A DNA stretch of 64,000 nucleotides from Bradyrhizobium sp. BRP22 (lineage in GTDB: Bacteria > Pseudomonadota > Alphaproteobacteria > Rhizobiales > Xanthobacteraceae): NCBI RefSeq assembly GCF_020194175.1, contig NZ_JADYVX010000003.1, positions 310,001 to 374,000 of the forward strand. Reading direction: 5' to 3'. Each line of letters begins with the position of its first letter. The first letter of the stretch is position 1. The notes beneath the pieces are model-generated. The model had not been told where the DNA came from, did no database searches, and saw nothing but the letters and a program-made list of their open reading frames with translations. The translations under genes were made by a program, and so were the position numbers. This document shows, piece by piece, positions 25,774 to 34,516 of the stretch.

Positions 25774-26534
25774 CGGCACTTCTTCAGATCGAGCGCTTCT
25801 CGGTCCGCTACGGCCGGCTGCTTGCGGTGAAAGACGTCTCGCTCGAGGCACACGCCGGCGAGGTGACGACGGTGATCGGGCCTAACGGTGCCGGCAAGAC
25901 CTCGCTGGTGAATGCGATCATGGGCCTCGTCCCCTTCGAAGGCAGCCTTGCCTTTCCGGCCTGGCCGGGGGCATCGCGTTCGATCGAGGCGCGGATCAGG
26001 GCGCGCATTTCACTGGTGCCGGAGACGCGCGACCTGTTCGGGCCGATGAGCGTGCTGGACAATCTCAGGCTCGGTGCCTTCGCGCTGCGCCGGGAGGCCG
26101 GGTTCGACATGGCATCGCGGCTTGCCGAGATCTTTGCGCTGTTTCCGCGCCTTGCCGAGCGGCGCGACCAACGGGCCGACACCTTGAGCGGCGGCGAGCG
26201 GCAGATGCTGGCGCTCGGCCGCGCGCTGATGCTGCGTCCCTCGTTCCTGATGCTCGACGAGCCGAGCCTCGGTCTTGCGCCGATGATCGTCGCGGAGATG
26301 TTCCGCATCATCCAGCGTCTGAAGGACGATGGTGTCTCTATTCTCCTGATCGAGCAGAACGCGCGCGCCGCGCTGCGCATCTCCGATCGCGCCTATGTGC
26401 TGGAGAATGGCGCCGTTCATCTCGCCGGCAAGGCCGGCGAGATCGCGGCTGACCCTCGCGTCATCGATGCCTATCTCGGCGGATCGATGGCGCTTGCCGA
26501 TAGTGGCAGGCAACGCGTGTCGGGGAGGCGATGA
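25770..26534 (+). CDS. ABC transporter ATP-binding protein, LivF type
   Basis: A 254-residue ATPase: Walker A GPNGAGKTS (about residue 38), LivF-type LVPETRDLFGPMSVLDNL, signature LSGGERQMLALGRAL, Walker B FLMLDEPSLGL and switch LIEQNARAALR. Pairs with the ATPase half of the upstream fusion to drive import. ATGA overlaps on both sides bind it into one operon with the neighbours. Confidence 0.92.
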   Translation: MTALLQIERFSVRYGRLLAVKDVSLEAHAGEVTTVIGPNGAGKTSLVNAIMGLVPFEGSLAFPAWPGASRSIEARIRARISLVPETRDLFGPMSVLDNLRLGAFALRREAGFDMASRLAEIFALFPRLAERRDQRADTLSGGERQMLALGRALMLRPSFLMLDEPSLGLAPMIVAEMFRIIQRLKDDGVSILLIEQNARAALRISDRAYVLENGAVHLAGKAGEIAADPRVIDAYLGGSMALADSGRQRVSGRR

Positions 26535-27931
26535 TGAAGCGCAATACCATGCAGGCCATCGCCTGCCTCGGCGGCCGCTTCGGCGATCAGCTCTCGACCG
26601 CCGAGGCGGTCCGCCGCCATCATGCGACCGGCGTCACGGCGCACCGCACTGAGCTTCCTGACGCGGTGTTGTTTGCGCGCGCGACAGCGGATGTCGTCGA
26701 CGCCGTGCGGATCTGCCATGAGCATCGCTGCGCGATCGTGCCGTTCGGCACCGGTACCTCGACCGAGGGACAGATCAGCGCGGAGCAAGGCGGTCTCACC
26801 ATCGACCTCTCCGGCATGAACCGGATCCTGCGCGTCTCGCGCGACGATCTCGACTGCACGGTGGAGGCAGGCGTGACGCGCAAGACCCTCAACGCATCGC
26901 TGCGCGACACCGGCCTGTTCTTCCCGGTCGACCCCGGAGCCGATGCGTCGATCGGCGGCATGGCGTCGACGCGGGCGTCCGGGACCAATGCCGTGCGCTA
27001 CGGAACGATGCGGGACGTCGTGATGTCGCTTGCGGTGGTGCTCGCCGATGGCCAGGTGATCGAGACGGGAACGCGAGCACGGAAATCCTCCGCCGGCTAC
27101 GACCTGACTCGCCTCTTCGTCGGCGCCGAGGGCACGCTCGGCATCATCATGGAGGTGACGCTGCGGCTTTCGCCAGTTCCCCAGCGAATCGCCGCAGCGG
27201 TCTGCGCGTTCCCGACCGTGCGCGCCGCGGTATCGGCCGTGGTGGCGGCGTTGCAGAGCGCGCTTCCGCTGGCGCGTGCCGAGCTGCTGGATGCGCTGCA
27301 GGTCGAGGCCTGCAACCGCTACTCCAAGCTCGATCTGGCGGTCTGCCCGACCCTGTTCCTTGAATTCCACGGCACCGATCGCGCGGTCGACGAGCAGGTC
27401 GAGCTGATGGCCGAGATCGCGAAGGATCACGGGGGCGGTGACTTCCGCTGGGCCACCGCGACTGAGGAGCGCAACCGGCTCTGGCAGGCGCGTCATGATA
27501 TCTGGTGGGCGGCGCTGGCGCTGCGTCCGGGCTCGCAGGGAGTCCCGACTGATATTTGTGTGCCGATTTCGGCGCTGCCGGACGTCGTTGCCAGGACGCA
27601 GGAGGATGTCGCCGAGCTTGGCCTAATCGCGCCGATGTGCGGCCATGTCGGCGACGGCAATTTCCACCTTTGTATCCTGGTCGAGCCGAATAATCGCGAC
27701 GAGCAGGCGCGCGTTGCGGAGCTGAACGGGCGCATGGTCGCGCGCGCCCATGCGGTCGGCGGCACCTGCACCGGCGAGCACGGCATCGGCACCGGCAAGA
27801 TCGGCTATCTTGCGGCCGAGCGTGGTGAGGCGATGATGGCGCTTGCCGCGGTGAAGCGCGCGCTCGATCCGCGTAATACCATGAATCCCGGCAAGATCCT
27901 GGATACCGCGACGTACCGCCCCTACCAGTAA
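26531..27931 (+). CDS. FAD-linked oxidase, GlcD/D-2-hydroxyacid dehydrogenase type
   Basis: A 466-residue flavoprotein of the vanillyl-alcohol-oxidase fold: FAD-binding PCMH domain with IVPFGTGTSTEG, VDPGADASIGGMASTRASGT and GAEGTLGIIMEVTLRLSP; C-terminal cap with MCGHVGDGNFHLCILVEP (metal-site His) and TGEHGIGTGK. The family oxidises 2-hydroxy acids (glycolate, D-lactate, mandelate-like) to 2-oxo acids. It sits just before a 2-oxoacid:ferredoxin oxidoreductase, which could take the product further. It overlaps the LivF gene by four bases. Cytosolic or membrane-associated. Confidence 0.88.
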   Translation: MMKRNTMQAIACLGGRFGDQLSTAEAVRRHHATGVTAHRTELPDAVLFARATADVVDAVRICHEHRCAIVPFGTGTSTEGQISAEQGGLTIDLSGMNRILRVSRDDLDCTVEAGVTRKTLNASLRDTGLFFPVDPGADASIGGMASTRASGTNAVRYGTMRDVVMSLAVVLADGQVIETGTRARKSSAGYDLTRLFVGAEGTLGIIMEVTLRLSPVPQRIAAAVCAFPTVRAAVSAVVAALQSALPLARAELLDALQVEACNRYSKLDLAVCPTLFLEFHGTDRAVDEQVELMAEIAKDHGGGDFRWATATEERNRLWQARHDIWWAALALRPGSQGVPTDICVPISALPDVVARTQEDVAELGLIAPMCGHVGDGNFHLCILVEPNNRDEQARVAELNGRMVARAHAVGGTCTGEHGIGTGKIGYLAAERGEAMMALAAVKRALDPRNTMNPGKILDTATYRPYQ

Positions 27932-27985
27932 ACGGCGTGATGCGCGGGAGAAGCCCCGCGCCAACAATGAACCGAGCAGCTTGTC

Positions 27986-30900
27986 ATGACTCTTCTCGAA
28001 TCCGGCCAGGCCACCGTAGATCTCGACTATCGACTTGAAGATGCCGTCACGCGGCCCGAGGGCCGCGTCTTTGCATCGGGCACGCAGGCGCTGGTGCGGA
28101 TGATGATCATGCAGCGGCTCGCCGATCGCCGCGACAATATCCACTCGGCAGGCTTCATCAGCGGCTATCGCGGCTCGCCGCTCGCCGGCGTCGATACGGA
28201 ATTGTGGCGGGCCAAGGCTGCACTCGCGCAGCACGAGATCAAGTTTCTCCCGGCGGTGAACGAGGATCTCGCCGCGACCGCGGTCGCCGGCACGCAGCGC
28301 GTCGGCGGCGACCCCCAGCGCACGGTCGATGGCGTGTTTGCGCTCTGGTACGGCAAGGGGCCCGGCGTCGATCGCGCCGGCGATGCCATCCGGCACGGCC
28401 ATGCGGCAGGCGCCTCGGACAAGGGCGGCATGCTGCTCGTGGTCGGTGACGATCACGCCGCGACATCGTCGAGCATTCCGAACGCCAGCGACAACTCGCT
28501 GATGGGTTGGAGCATGCCGATCATCCATCCTGCCAGCGTGGACGAATATGTGCCGTTCGGCCTGTGGGGCTGGGCCGCCTCGCGCTGCTCCGGCGCCTGG
28601 GTCGCGTTCAAGGCGATCTCGGAGACGGTCGAGAGCAGCCGCAGCTTCACGGCAGGGGCCTTGCCGCGCTTTGCCATGCCGGCGCGCGAGGGCCTGGCGC
28701 CCGGAGACCTGGGCTACGACACGCGCGACTTCCTCACGCCGGCGATCGAGCTTCGCATGATGCGCCGGCTCGAGGCGATCTCGGCCTTTGCACGCGCCAA
28801 CCCGCTGGACCGGCTTCTGATTGGCGCGCCGCGCGCCGACATCGGCATTGTCGCCGTCGGCAAGACCGCGCTCGATCTGATGGAAGTCTTGTCGCGCGCC
28901 GGCCTGTTGCCGCAGCACCTGGCAGAGCAGCGCGTGCGCATCTGGAAGCCCGGGTTGGTCTTTCCGCTCGATCGCGAGGGCTTTAAGGCCTTCTCAGCCG
29001 GACTGAAGCACATCCTCGTCGTCGAGGAGAAGACCAGCCTCGTCGAAGGTCAGATCAAGGAGATTCTGTTCAATCGCCCGGCGGATCTCAGGCCAAGCGT
29101 CGCCGGCCGCCACGATCTCGCTGGCGCGCCGCTGATTTCCGCGCTCGGCCAGCATCGGCCGTCATCGCTGCTGACGCCGCTGTCGAAATGGCTGGCGGCG
29201 GTTCGTCCCGACCTTGTGCTGGCGGATGCCGTGTCCTTGTTCGAAAAGCCGCCGGTGCTCAGCAACGCGGCCGACGGCATGCGCCGCCTGCCTTATTTCT
29301 GTTCGGGATGCCCGCACAATTCCTCGACCAGAGTGCCCGCAGGCAGCGTCGCGCTGGCCGGCGTCGGCTGCCATTACATGGCAAGCTGGATGGACCGGCA
29401 AACCTCCGGCCTCACTCAGATGGGCGCCGAGGGCGTCGACTGGGTCGGACAGTCCGGATTCACGGCGACGCCGCACGTGTTCCAGAACATGGGCGAGGGG
29501 ACCTATTTTCATTCCGGCTATCTTGCGATCCGGCAATCGATCGCGGCCGGCAACAACGTCACCTACAAAATTCTCTTCAACGACGCGGTGGCGATGACCG
29601 GCGGGCAACCGGTCGACGGCCAACTCTCCGTGCCGCAGATCGTGCGCCAGATGCTGAGCGAGGGCGCGAAGAAGGTAGTGCTCGCGACCGATGACGTCGG
29701 CCGCTACGCGAACGTCGCGCTGGAGCCGGGGGTCACCGTGCATGATCGCCACGAGCTCGACGCGATCCAGCGCGAGCTGCGCACCATCAAGGGCGTTACG
29801 GTCCTGATCTACGACCAGACCTGTGCGGCGGAGAAGCGCCGCCGCCGCAAGAAAGGCACCTATCCCGATCCCGACAAGCGCATGTTCATCAACAGCGCTG
29901 TCTGCGAAGGTTGCGGCGATTGCGGCCAAGCGTCCAACTGCCTGTCCATCGTCCCGCTCCAAACCGAGCTTGGCCTGAAGCGGGCGATCGACCAGACCTC
30001 CTGCAATAAGGATTTCTCCTGCGTCGACGGCTTTTGCCCGAGCTTTGTCTCCGTGAGCGGCGGCAAGCTGCGCAAGCCGCGAACTTCCGGCACGGATTGG
30101 ATCGCACGCGCCGATGCGCTCGCGAAGCCGAAGCCCGCAATTCCTTCGGATCGTCCACACAACCTGCTCATCGCGGGCGTCGGCGGCAGCGGCATCATCA
30201 CGGTCGGCGCGATCGTCGCGATGGCGGCGCATCTGGATCATCTCGCGGTCGCCGAGCTCGACTTCACGGCGCTGGCCCAGAAAGGCGGCTCGGTGATGTG
30301 CCATCTGCGGCTCGGTCGTGCCGGCACGGAGATCAACCAGCCCCGTATCGATTGGGGCGAGGCGGATGCGGTGATCATGGGCGACCTCATCGTCGGATGC
30401 CTGCCGGACAGCCTCGGCACCCTTCGCCATGGTAAGACGCGGGTGCTTGCCAATACGCATATCGGCTCGACCGCGGAATTCACCCGCAACCCGGATTTCG
30501 AGTCCCGCGCGGATGAGCTGTTGCAGAAGGTGCGCCACGCCGCCACCAGGGAGATGCTGACCAGCTTCGATGCGCATGCGCGCGTGCAGGAAGAGTTCGG
30601 CGACACCACCGGCGTCAACATGTTCCTGATCGGGCATGCCTGGCAGCAGGGATTGATCCCGGTCAGCGAGGCGGCGCTCTCGCAGGCGATTGCGCTCAAT
30701 GGCGTCGCGATCGAGGCCAACAGGCGTGCGTTCGCTTTCGGCCGCGTCGTCGCCACCGGCGGAGTGCAGGCGGCTCCGGCCGTGGTCGTGGCGGCGCAGG
30801 GGGAGGATTGGCGGGCGCTGCTGGAGCGGCGCGCGGGCCAACTAGCCGATTACCAGAACGCGGCCTATGCAGCGCCGTACCGCGCCTTTGTCGAGCGATG

Positions 30901-31480
30901 CGCCGCGGCCGAGCAGCGGCTCGGCCTCGGCGCCGATTTGCCGTTCACGCGCGCGGTCGCGAACAATCTCTTCAAGCTGATGGCCTACAAGGACGAGTAC
31001 GAGGTCGCCCGGCTTTACCGGTCGCCGGAATTTGCGGCCGCGCTGAAGCACCAGTTCGAGGGCGATGTCACCCTGCGCTTTCACCTTGCTCCGCCCTTCA
31101 TCGCGAAGCCCGGTCCAAACGGCGCCGCGCCGCGCAAGCTCGCTTTCGGCCCGTGGATGATGCATCTGTTTGCGCTGCTCGCACGGCTGAAGTTCCTGCG
31201 CGGCACGCCGTTCGATCTCTTTGGCTACACCGAGGAGCGCAAGACCGAACGCCGCCTGATCGGTGACTATCGGGGGATGGTCGAACGGCTGCTGGCCGGC
31301 TTGTCACCGGCCACCCACGACACGGCGGTGCGGCTGGCGGCGCTTCCCGAAAGGATCAGAGGGTTTGGCCACGTCAAAGCCAGGAGCCTTGCCGCCGTCG
31401 AGCGGGAGCAGAAGCATCTGCTCGGACAGTTCGATGCGATCCGTGCACCACTCTCACGGCAGAGCAAGGGAGCGGCGTAG
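27986..31480 (+). CDS. Indolepyruvate:ferredoxin oxidoreductase family protein (fused subunits)
   Basis: An 1164-residue fusion of the alpha (TPP-binding) and gamma-type subunits. Seen: SGYRGSPLAGVDTELWRAK at the N-terminus; TPP domain around NDAVAMTGGQPVDGQLSVPQ; [4Fe-4S] cysteines in VCEGCGDCGQASNC (about 639-652) and CNKDFSCVDGFC (about 673-684); C-terminal gamma domain with GVGGSGIITVGAIVAMAA and DFTALAQKGGSVMCHLRLG. The family turns aryl 2-oxo acids plus CoA into aryl-CoA, CO2 and reduced ferredoxin. In an aerobic catabolic operon a likely job is converting an arylglyoxylate or arylpyruvate to its CoA ester. Fused aerobic proteobacterial IORs of this size are known. Confidence 0.9.
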   Translation: MTLLESGQATVDLDYRLEDAVTRPEGRVFASGTQALVRMMIMQRLADRRDNIHSAGFISGYRGSPLAGVDTELWRAKAALAQHEIKFLPAVNEDLAATAVAGTQRVGGDPQRTVDGVFALWYGKGPGVDRAGDAIRHGHAAGASDKGGMLLVVGDDHAATSSSIPNASDNSLMGWSMPIIHPASVDEYVPFGLWGWAASRCSGAWVAFKAISETVESSRSFTAGALPRFAMPAREGLAPGDLGYDTRDFLTPAIELRMMRRLEAISAFARANPLDRLLIGAPRADIGIVAVGKTALDLMEVLSRAGLLPQHLAEQRVRIWKPGLVFPLDREGFKAFSAGLKHILVVEEKTSLVEGQIKEILFNRPADLRPSVAGRHDLAGAPLISALGQHRPSSLLTPLSKWLAAVRPDLVLADAVSLFEKPPVLSNAADGMRRLPYFCSGCPHNSSTRVPAGSVALAGVGCHYMASWMDRQTSGLTQMGAEGVDWVGQSGFTATPHVFQNMGEGTYFHSGYLAIRQSIAAGNNVTYKILFNDAVAMTGGQPVDGQLSVPQIVRQMLSEGAKKVVLATDDVGRYANVALEPGVTVHDRHELDAIQRELRTIKGVTVLIYDQTCAAEKRRRRKKGTYPDPDKRMFINSAVCEGCGDCGQASNCLSIVPLQTELGLKRAIDQTSCNKDFSCVDGFCPSFVSVSGGKLRKPRTSGTDWIARADALAKPKPAIPSDRPHNLLIAGVGGSGIITVGAIVAMAAHLDHLAVAELDFTALAQKGGSVMCHLRLGRAGTEINQPRIDWGEADAVIMGDLIVGCLPDSLGTLRHGKTRVLANTHIGSTAEFTRNPDFESRADELLQKVRHAATREMLTSFDAHARVQEEFGDTTGVNMFLIGHAWQQGLIPVSEAALSQAIALNGVAIEANRRAFAFGRVVATGGVQAAPAVVVAAQGEDWRALLERRAGQLADYQNAAYAAPYRAFVERCAAAEQRLGLGADLPFTRAVANNLFKLMAYKDEYEVARLYRSPEFAAALKHQFEGDVTLRFHLAPPFIAKPGPNGAAPRKLAFGPWMMHLFALLARLKFLRGTPFDLFGYTEERKTERRLIGDYRGMVERLLAGLSPATHDTAVRLAALPERIRGFGHVKARSLAAVEREQKHLLGQFDAIRAPLSRQSKGAA

Positions 31481-31487
31481 CAAGGTC

Positions 31488-31850
31488 ATGCTGACGGTCG
31501 TACGATGTCTCTACAGGCCTGGCGGCGCGCAGGAGCGGCTGCATATCCGCGACGTCCATGTCGAATACATGATCGCCAACCGTCATTTTCTGGAGCAGGG
31601 CGGCGCGCTGGTCTCGCCGGACGGCGCGGTCGAAGGCATGTTCCTGATCCTGCGGCATGACAGCCGCGCCGACGTCGAGGCCTTCCTCGCCGGCGAACCC
31701 TATACGCGCGCAGGCCTGTTCGCGACCACCACGATCGAATGTTTCGATCGCTTCGTGCCGCATGCGGATCCACATTTCCTCGAGAAGCTGCTGGTGGCCG
31801 CGCGGGAATGGATCGCCGTCAATCGGCGGAAGGCCGGAGCGAAGACATGA
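31488..31850 (+). CDS. YciI-like domain protein
   Basis: A 120-residue protein whose first 95 residues fit the YciI/dimeric alpha-beta barrel fold: HVEYMIANRHFLEQGGALVS and SRADVEAFLAGEPYTRAGLF are the typical segments, with His at the first. ATG follows AAGGTC, eight bases after the IOR stop, so it is the last gene of the operon. YciI-fold proteins include small lactone-forming or dehalogenating enzymes; the role here is unassigned. Confidence 0.78.
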   Translation: MLTVVRCLYRPGGAQERLHIRDVHVEYMIANRHFLEQGGALVSPDGAVEGMFLILRHDSRADVEAFLAGEPYTRAGLFATTTIECFDRFVPHADPHFLEKLLVAAREWIAVNRRKAGAKT

Positions 31851-32343
31851 TGCCGCCGAACGCGCCTAACCGCGAATTGACAGCTCGATTCCGCCTGCTC
31901 TAATCCCTCATCGCAACGAAAAGCGCACGTATCTGGTGCTGTTTCTGGTGCGGTGATTCCGATCAGAAGAAACGGGGTCTGATAAGTTGCTGATTCCATT
32001 GGTGGGCCCGGCAGAAGTCCCACCTTCGTGGAAAATCAAACACTTAAATTCGTCTAGTCGGCGCAACGGACCACAGAAGAACCAAAGGTTTTTAACGGAG
32101 TGTCTAGGCAATTTGGGGTTTTCGGGCCCAGTTTAGACCTCGCGATCTGGTGCCGCGCCGCCCTTGCCGGCGCTTTTCAGAAGCGGTGTCGCCCGCCGGC
32201 CCGACGGGGCTGGCCCAAGGGGGTGGATACTAAGCTAAGTCCATGATATACGGAACCTTAACTATCTGAAATTCCACTTGAATTGGAACCGTTCCGCAAT
32301 TACCTTGTTGGTTTCAGAGCGCTGCTGCGCAAGGATCGGTTGC
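31851..32343. other. Junction region between chromosome and prophage
   Basis: No gene is seen in this 493-bp stretch except the tRNA-end-like sequence at 31998. The chromosomal operon ends on the left and prophage-style cargo begins on the right. Confidence 0.5.
31998..32014 (-). other. Candidate attachment site: tRNA 3'-end-like sequence
   Basis: Minus strand CTGCCGGGCCCACCAAT looks like the last bases of a tRNA (T-arm end, acceptor strand CGGGCCC, discriminator A, CCA). The rest of a tRNA is absent, as expected for the duplicated crossover left by integration into a tRNA gene. The matching end must lie beyond 64000. Confidence 0.42.
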
Positions 32344-32520
32344 ATGAAAGCGATCAAGGACATTTCGCTGAAGGAACTGGACGACATGTTCCGTGCCGCG
32401 ACCCTGGCCGCGAAGGAACAGGCGGATGCCCATGGCTTGCCCGTTGTCGGTCTGGACAAAAACGGCAAGCTGGTAAGCTCGCAACCTGAGCCGAACACTC
32501 ACCGCAAGGCCGCTTATTAA
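32344..32520 (+). CDS. Small protein paired with the zeta-like kinase, candidate antitoxin
   Basis: A 58-residue protein, MKAIKDISLKELDDMFRAAT onwards, predicted mainly helical and then GLPVVGLDKNGKLV. Short proteins of this shape often precede COG4185 zeta-toxin-like ATPases, and this one ends 15 bp before such a gene. ATG at 32344 follows GGTTGC, a weak site. The antitoxin role is inferred from position only. Confidence 0.6.
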   Translation: MKAIKDISLKELDDMFRAATLAAKEQADAHGLPVVGLDKNGKLVSSQPEPNTHRKAAY

Positions 32521-32535
32521 GCAGGGCGCACGCAA

Positions 32536-33228
32536 TTGTCCGAGCCGTCGCGCCCCTTTTGCCTGTGCTTGGCAGGACCAAACGGCAGCGGCAAATCCAC
32601 CCTCACCGCAAAAATTCGAACGCTGCATACTCTCGACAACTGGATCGATCCAGACGTTGTCGCGCGTCAGTTGGGTGATGAGGCTACCGCATTTGCTGCG
32701 GCTCGAAATCAACGTGTCGATTTTGCTCAGCAGCTTTCGGATTTTGGGTTTGAGACGGTTTTTTCTCATTCTTCCAACGCCGACTTCTTGGACGCGCTGA
32801 AGACGCTTGGATATGAGGTGCATCTTTATTTTGTGTGCACCGATGATCCCCAAATCAACGTCAGCCGCGTGAGTAACAGGGTTAGCCTCGGCGGGCATGA
32901 TGTTCCCACACCCAAGATAACGGAGCGCTACTGGCGGTCGTTAGATAATCTGGGTCACTCGATTGGCAAATTTGACCGTGTTGTTCTGTTCGACAACTCC
33001 TCCGTGGAGGGTCAGGGGCGCGTGGTGGGCCAAGTCACCAACGCGCCGAGGTCTCGGATCGCCCTCTACCCAAGGCCGCATCTGCCGGTATGGATCGTCA
33101 GAATGCTGAGCAAGACATACCTCCAGCGCATGAACCCGGCTGGACCAGAGCCGATGCTGTACGAAAACCCGTGGTATCACGATGACCCGGCACGCCGAAA
33201 ACAGCTGCTCGATCAATTTCGGATGTAG
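32536..33228 (+). CDS. Zeta toxin-like P-loop kinase (COG4185 type)
   Basis: A 230-residue P-loop protein starting at TTG. Walker A is LAGPNGSGKST (Lys20), followed by WIDPDVVARQLGD, a substrate-side motif typical of zeta/PezT and COG4185 proteins, and HLYFVCTDDPQINVSRVSNR. Zeta toxins phosphorylate UDP-N-acetylglucosamine and block cell-wall synthesis; COG4185 relatives are less well understood. Together with the small upstream gene it forms a likely toxin-antitoxin module that would stabilise the prophage. Confidence 0.78.
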   Translation: MSEPSRPFCLCLAGPNGSGKSTLTAKIRTLHTLDNWIDPDVVARQLGDEATAFAAARNQRVDFAQQLSDFGFETVFSHSSNADFLDALKTLGYEVHLYFVCTDDPQINVSRVSNRVSLGGHDVPTPKITERYWRSLDNLGHSIGKFDRVVLFDNSSVEGQGRVVGQVTNAPRSRIALYPRPHLPVWIVRMLSKTYLQRMNPAGPEPMLYENPWYHDDPARRKQLLDQFRM

Positions 33229-33396
33229 GTCGGCGCTGCCATGACGCTCGCGCTCGCTTCTACGGCGCGATCATTGGGCGGACCGACCGAGGCGGAAAAG
33301 GCAGATGAAAAACTGCAGCTGGTCCGGGTGATCCCCCCAATTTTGTCGCCGGGTTCGAGACCGATGGGACGGTGCGGCGGGCGGCCCCGATCCTGA

Positions 33397-33543
33397 AAGC
33401 GCGGCCCGCTCTGCCGCCGCTGGTGCGCTTATCCGAACTTCTATGCCGATGTCGGCGAGCGTCCCTCATGGCGGCATCTTTTGATCCGCGACGATCCGAC
33501 CGGTGAATTCGGCCCGGGCAACGCCCGATGGCAGGTTGCGAGA
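33397..33543 (+). pseudogene. HNH-like phage protein fragment in a decayed stretch
   Basis: The 445-bp gap 33229-33673 has no intact gene. The frame from 33397 reads YPNFYADVGERP and later GEFGPGNARWQVA, matching the spacing of the phage HNH/AP2-associated motif (NFLADMG..P, then YEPGNCRWAT). There is no start codon and the His-containing core is missing. A second fragment, NFVAGFETDGTVRRAAPILK at about 33340-33400, is in another frame. Both look like debris. Confidence 0.4.
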
Positions 33544-33673
33544 TGGTTTTCGGCGGCGACCACCGATCGCGAAGACAAGTTGACGCGCGTTAGCTTCAAT
33601 CTACGAAAAAGAGCCTTCGCGTTAACCCTCAACCTACGGCGGTGTGGTAGTGCTTCCTGGGGGAGCTGCCGCA

Positions 33674-34507
33674 ATGGCCAAGAAGGAAATGAAATTCGAT
33701 GCCGACGATGGCCTGATTGTCGGTGAGGTAGGTCCGTGGGCGACGGAGAAGCACGAGCGTCTCCGCAAATACATCCAGGCAGCGGGACCAACCCGAGCGA
33801 AATATGTGCCTCCAAGAGGTTGGGCGACCGCGAGTTACATAGAACTGTATTCCGGTGCTGGTCGCTCGCTCATAGCGGGTACAAATCGCATCATCGATGG
33901 CAGCGCGTTGGTGGCCTTTAGGGCGGGCGCGTCCAGCGCCATGCCCTTTACTGACCTCCATCTATCAGACTTGGAGCGCGTCAACAGTGATGCAGCCGCG
34001 CAGCGAGTTAAGGCGCTGGGCGGTGCAGCGCAGAGCTATCACGGTCCTGCCGACCGAGCCGTCGATAACGTGCTTCGTTCTCTCAATCCGAATGGCTTGC
34101 ACCTCGCGTTCCTCGATCCCTTTTCGCTTGGTCAGCTACCGTTTTCCATAATCGAGAAGATGCTCAAATTTCGACGCATGGACATGATCATTCACGTGAG
34201 CCTGCAGGATTTGCAGCGCAACCTTGACGAATATTCGCGCGTCGGAGGAACGCTCGACATTTTTGCGCCGGGATGGCGGGATGCTGTGGACGTGAGGCAA
34301 TCAATGTCTGCCCTTCGGGCGGCGCTCATCGAATACTGGCTTAAGTCTATTCGTTCGCTGGGGACGCATCCCGCGACGGGCATACCGCTGATCGTCGGCT
34401 CGAAGAACCAACGCCTCTATTGGCTGGTGTTCCTGAGTTCAAATCCGCTCGGACAGAAGCTGTGGAATGACGTACAAAACTTGAACCGACAAGGGTCGCT
34501 TTTTTGA
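33674..34507 (+). CDS. tcmP: Three-Cys-motif partner protein TcmP
   Basis: A 277-residue protein. SYIELYSGAGRS (methyltransferase-like glycine loop) and LAFLDPFSLGQLPFSIIEKM are hallmarks of the TcmP family, which resembles Rossmann methyltransferases and is found next to DUF5131/Gp37-Gp68 proteins, as here (nine bases apart). The biochemical role of the pair is not established. ATG at 33674 has GGGGGAGCTGCC upstream. It is the first gene of a three-gene cassette. Confidence 0.8.
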   Translation: MAKKEMKFDADDGLIVGEVGPWATEKHERLRKYIQAAGPTRAKYVPPRGWATASYIELYSGAGRSLIAGTNRIIDGSALVAFRAGASSAMPFTDLHLSDLERVNSDAAAQRVKALGGAAQSYHGPADRAVDNVLRSLNPNGLHLAFLDPFSLGQLPFSIIEKMLKFRRMDMIIHVSLQDLQRNLDEYSRVGGTLDIFAPGWRDAVDVRQSMSALRAALIEYWLKSIRSLGTHPATGIPLIVGSKNQRLYWLVFLSSNPLGQKLWNDVQNLNRQGSLF

Positions 34508-34516
34508 GGGAATGTG

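Noticed and set aside
27623..30841. Long minus-strand frames (431 and 559 codons) opposite the dehydrogenase and IOR genes
   Set aside because: High-GC antisense shadows, Arg/His/Ala-rich without motifs, fully covered by clear genes on the plus strand.
31920..32020. Intact tRNA gene near the prophage edge
   Set aside because: Only the last 15-17 bases look like a tRNA; D- and anticodon arms are absent.
33241..33393. 51-codon plus-strand ORF before TcmP
   Set aside because: A better-looking protein stretch lies in another frame of the same DNA, so both are debris.
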